Source: Cinnamomum chago
Taxonomy: Eukaryota > Streptophyta > Magnoliopsida > Laurales > Lauraceae
Reading direction: 5' to 3'
NCBI GenBank assembly: GCA_038049695.1
Contig: CP142452.1
Coordinates: forward strand, 92,201,501-92,265,500
Length of the DNA stretch: 64,000 nt
The number at the start of each line of letters is the position of its first letter. The first letter of the stretch is position 1. A program made the position numbers and the translations under genes. The notes beneath the pieces were generated by a model. That model was not told the DNA's origin. It saw only the letters and a list, made by a program, of their open reading frames with translations, and did no database searches. Positions 62,208-64,000 of this stretch are shown one piece after another.

Positions 62208-62536
62208 GCGCTTGTTTGGATAAAGGAGGAGTGGAGTAAAATGAAATGGATTTCACATGTGGAGTGGAGTAAAGAGAAGTAGGTTGAAGTTAAAGTAGAG
62301 TACTTCCGTTCACTCCATTTGAATGCATATTTTAAAATTAAAGTTTGGAGTAGAATCCACTTTTACTCAAGAAAATGGAAGTATTTAGACTTGAAGTGAA
62401 ATTGAGTATATGTAGCTCACAACATTACTTCATTTATTGGGTCAGACTCATCTAAACGGGATAGAATTGAAATTTTAGACTGTTGGAGCCCATTTAACTT
62501 CATTCTATTATATTTCTTGCCTATCCAAACACGCCC
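62208..62536. mobile_element. TIR-bounded element (MITE-like)
   Basis: The ends are inverted: GCGCTTGTTTGGATA (62208-62222) and TATCCAAACACGCCC (62522-62536), matching except at two bases. The 329-bp interior has no ORF of note. No clear target duplication was found, so the superfamily is open. Confidence 0.6.
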
Positions 62537-62970
62537 AGGCCCACACGCCACATTCCCCAAGAACGTGTCCAACAGTGGATTCACAAGTTTTGGTCAAAAA
62601 CTTACTGAGGGCTTCAATGGTACTGTCTTGAATTCCTTCTTCTGACTCCCATACATGTGCCAACGGTGGCATCTAGATTCGTTCTTGTCCAATTGAGCTT
62701 AGAGTTTGAGCTAGGCGCCAAACTCTTGAACCCTGGGACAAAGATCATGAACCATGACCCATTTGGTCATCATGCCTAAGTTTAGGACCACACTTAGCCA
62801 TGACCATAAAATAAAGGTTGAAGTATATCTAAATTGAAAATCATGCGTATAGTTATTTATACTAAATATGCTAGCCAGGCTAAAAGGCTAGGCTCTTGTT
62901 TAGCCCACGGGCAAAAGAATACAACCCAATTCCAATATTGTGTTGGTCAAGTTGAGGTTCAACTCCTACA

Positions 62971-63385
62971 ACTTTTTCTCTAATTTAAATGAAGAAAAAC
63001 CTGCAGATTTTCTAATTTCCTATTCTGTATTCCTGTGTCACTTTTCATCTACTTTAAGCAAAGGAAAACCTATAGATTTTCTAATTTCTCACACGGTGCA
63101 ACTTTTCATCTACTCTAAGCGAAGGAAAACCTGTAGATATTCTAACTTCCCACACTGTGGAACTTTTCCTCTACTCTAAGAGGAGGAAAACCTACAAAAT
63201 TTCTAATTTCTCAGTGCAACTTTTCCTCTACCCTAAGAGGAGGAAAATCTGCAGATATTCCAACTTCCCACACTTTGAAACTTTTCATCTACTCAAAGCG
63301 GAGGAAAACTTGCATATTTTCTAATTTCCAAACATGTATAACTTTTTCTCTACTCTAAGCGGAGGAAAATATGGAAATTTTCAAA
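62971..63385 (+). repeat. Minisatellite, about 61-bp unit, seven copies
   Basis: Units start ACTTTT(C/T)(A/C/T)TCTA at 62971, 63040, 63101, 63162, 63219, 63280 and 63341. Spacing is 61 except for the first (69) and one of 57. Each has GGAAAACCT and TTTCTAATTTC. A protein ORF across part of it is fortuitous. Confidence 0.9.
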
Positions 63386-64000
63386 TCTTTTGCAACCCTA
63401 TAGGTTTGGGTTGGGTATGGGGTATGGTTCCGACAAATCTATAGATTTTCTATTTTTTTTTCCACCCTCCAGGTTTGTGTTGGATTTGTAGTATGGCTCA
63501 TATGAAAATGCATAATTCTCAGTAATGGTTTCTATTTAAATGCATGGTGGGGCTCATTTATTGAACTGAACTCATTTTTATTCAAAGAAAATGAACTCCT
63601 AAAGTAAACGTCCTTTTCTTTTATGGAATGTCCCCAAACTCGCTTTAATAAAAATCAATGCCCTTCATTGGATTAAAATTCAGGGATAACCCACAGATTA
63701 AGAGATGTTTTTTCAAAAGGCATTTATCTCACGGAGTTCCCTCACCTAACTCATGGGAAGCGTGAGTGAGATACTTAGAGGATCTACACTCATTTTGTTA
63801 GGTGTAGCCCAAAAGTCTTATAGGTCTAACGTGAGTCAACTTTTATTAAGTAGGTTGTAAGTTGGCCTTTTGGAATTTTTGTTGAATTCCAGTTGAATGA
63901 AATTCGGATTGCCTCCTTTAACACTTTCGAACCATCTTGAAATTGGCTCAGGATCAACTATCAAGCTAAGATTTGAACTACTGTCATTGATCCTCTCAAA

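Larger units (their letters stand above)
60951..64000. other. Right end, repeats without a gene
   Basis: Contains the RTE end (61200-61580), a TIR element (62208-62536) and a minisatellite (62971-63385). The segments 61581-62207, 62537-62960 and 63386-64000 are AT-rich, with nothing I recognise. Confidence 0.55.

Noticed and set aside
62940..63179. A 79-residue ORF at the right edge
   Set aside because: It consists of the minisatellite units.
1..64000. CRISPR arrays, bacterial operons or riboswitches
   Set aside because: Spliced genes, plant transposons and AT-rich spacers show nuclear plant DNA. The regular repeats seen are minisatellites without spacers.

Overview
This is nuclear DNA of a flowering plant. 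The protein-coding genes are interrupted by GT-AG introns (one is GC-AG), intergenic DNA is AT-rich, and retrotransposon, LINE, SINE and MITE remnants are abundant. I cannot fix the species. The long introns packed with transposons suggest a medium to large genome.

Layout, left to right. (1) 3020-33065, minus strand: the first 14 coding exons (1,891 codons) of GRV2/KAM2, the plant RME-8 homologue. This is a large J-domain protein of endosomes. Its 3' part lies beyond the left edge. Its introns hold an LTR end (1-818), RTE-type LINE ends, a tRNA-derived SINE family, a TRIM-like element with target-site duplication (10320-10823), a hAT-type MITE (13935-14288), a solo LTR (19878-20274), a copia element (21840-27438) inserted inside an older L1-type LINE, a Ty3/gypsy integrase fragment and a second LINE fragment. 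(2) 33066-36784: a divergent promoter region. (3) 36785-47001, plus strand: CENP-C, the inner-kinetochore protein, in 11 coding exons. A further 72-nt exon-like block at 42593-42664 encodes the start of histone H3 between CENP-C exons 8 and 9. (4) 47002-49741: a second copy of the hAT MITE, RTE ends and a 37-bp tandem repeat. (5) 49742-52260, minus strand: a class B (type II) DnaJ/HSP40 in three exons. (6) 52261-56278: repeats without a gene. (7) 56279-57712, minus strand: a small PAM2 plus CUE-like protein of the CID5/CID6 type. (8) 57713-64000: its probable leader region, an L1 reverse-transcriptase fragment, an RTE end, a TIR element and a 61-bp minisatellite.

The genes do not form a pathway. 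GRV2 acts in endosomal and vacuolar sorting, CENP-C in the kinetochore, the DnaJ as an HSP70 co-chaperone, and the CID protein in poly(A)-binding-protein interaction.

The most striking feature is the histone H3 tail block in CENP-C. It has splice-like borders, is exactly 24 codons long, and sits in a phase-0 intron. An isoform including it would therefore stay in frame and place an H3-tail mimic just upstream of the CENP-C motif. Whether it is spliced in cannot be told from sequence alone. All exon borders were set by hand from splice consensus, reading phase and remembered family similarity; no alignment was run.
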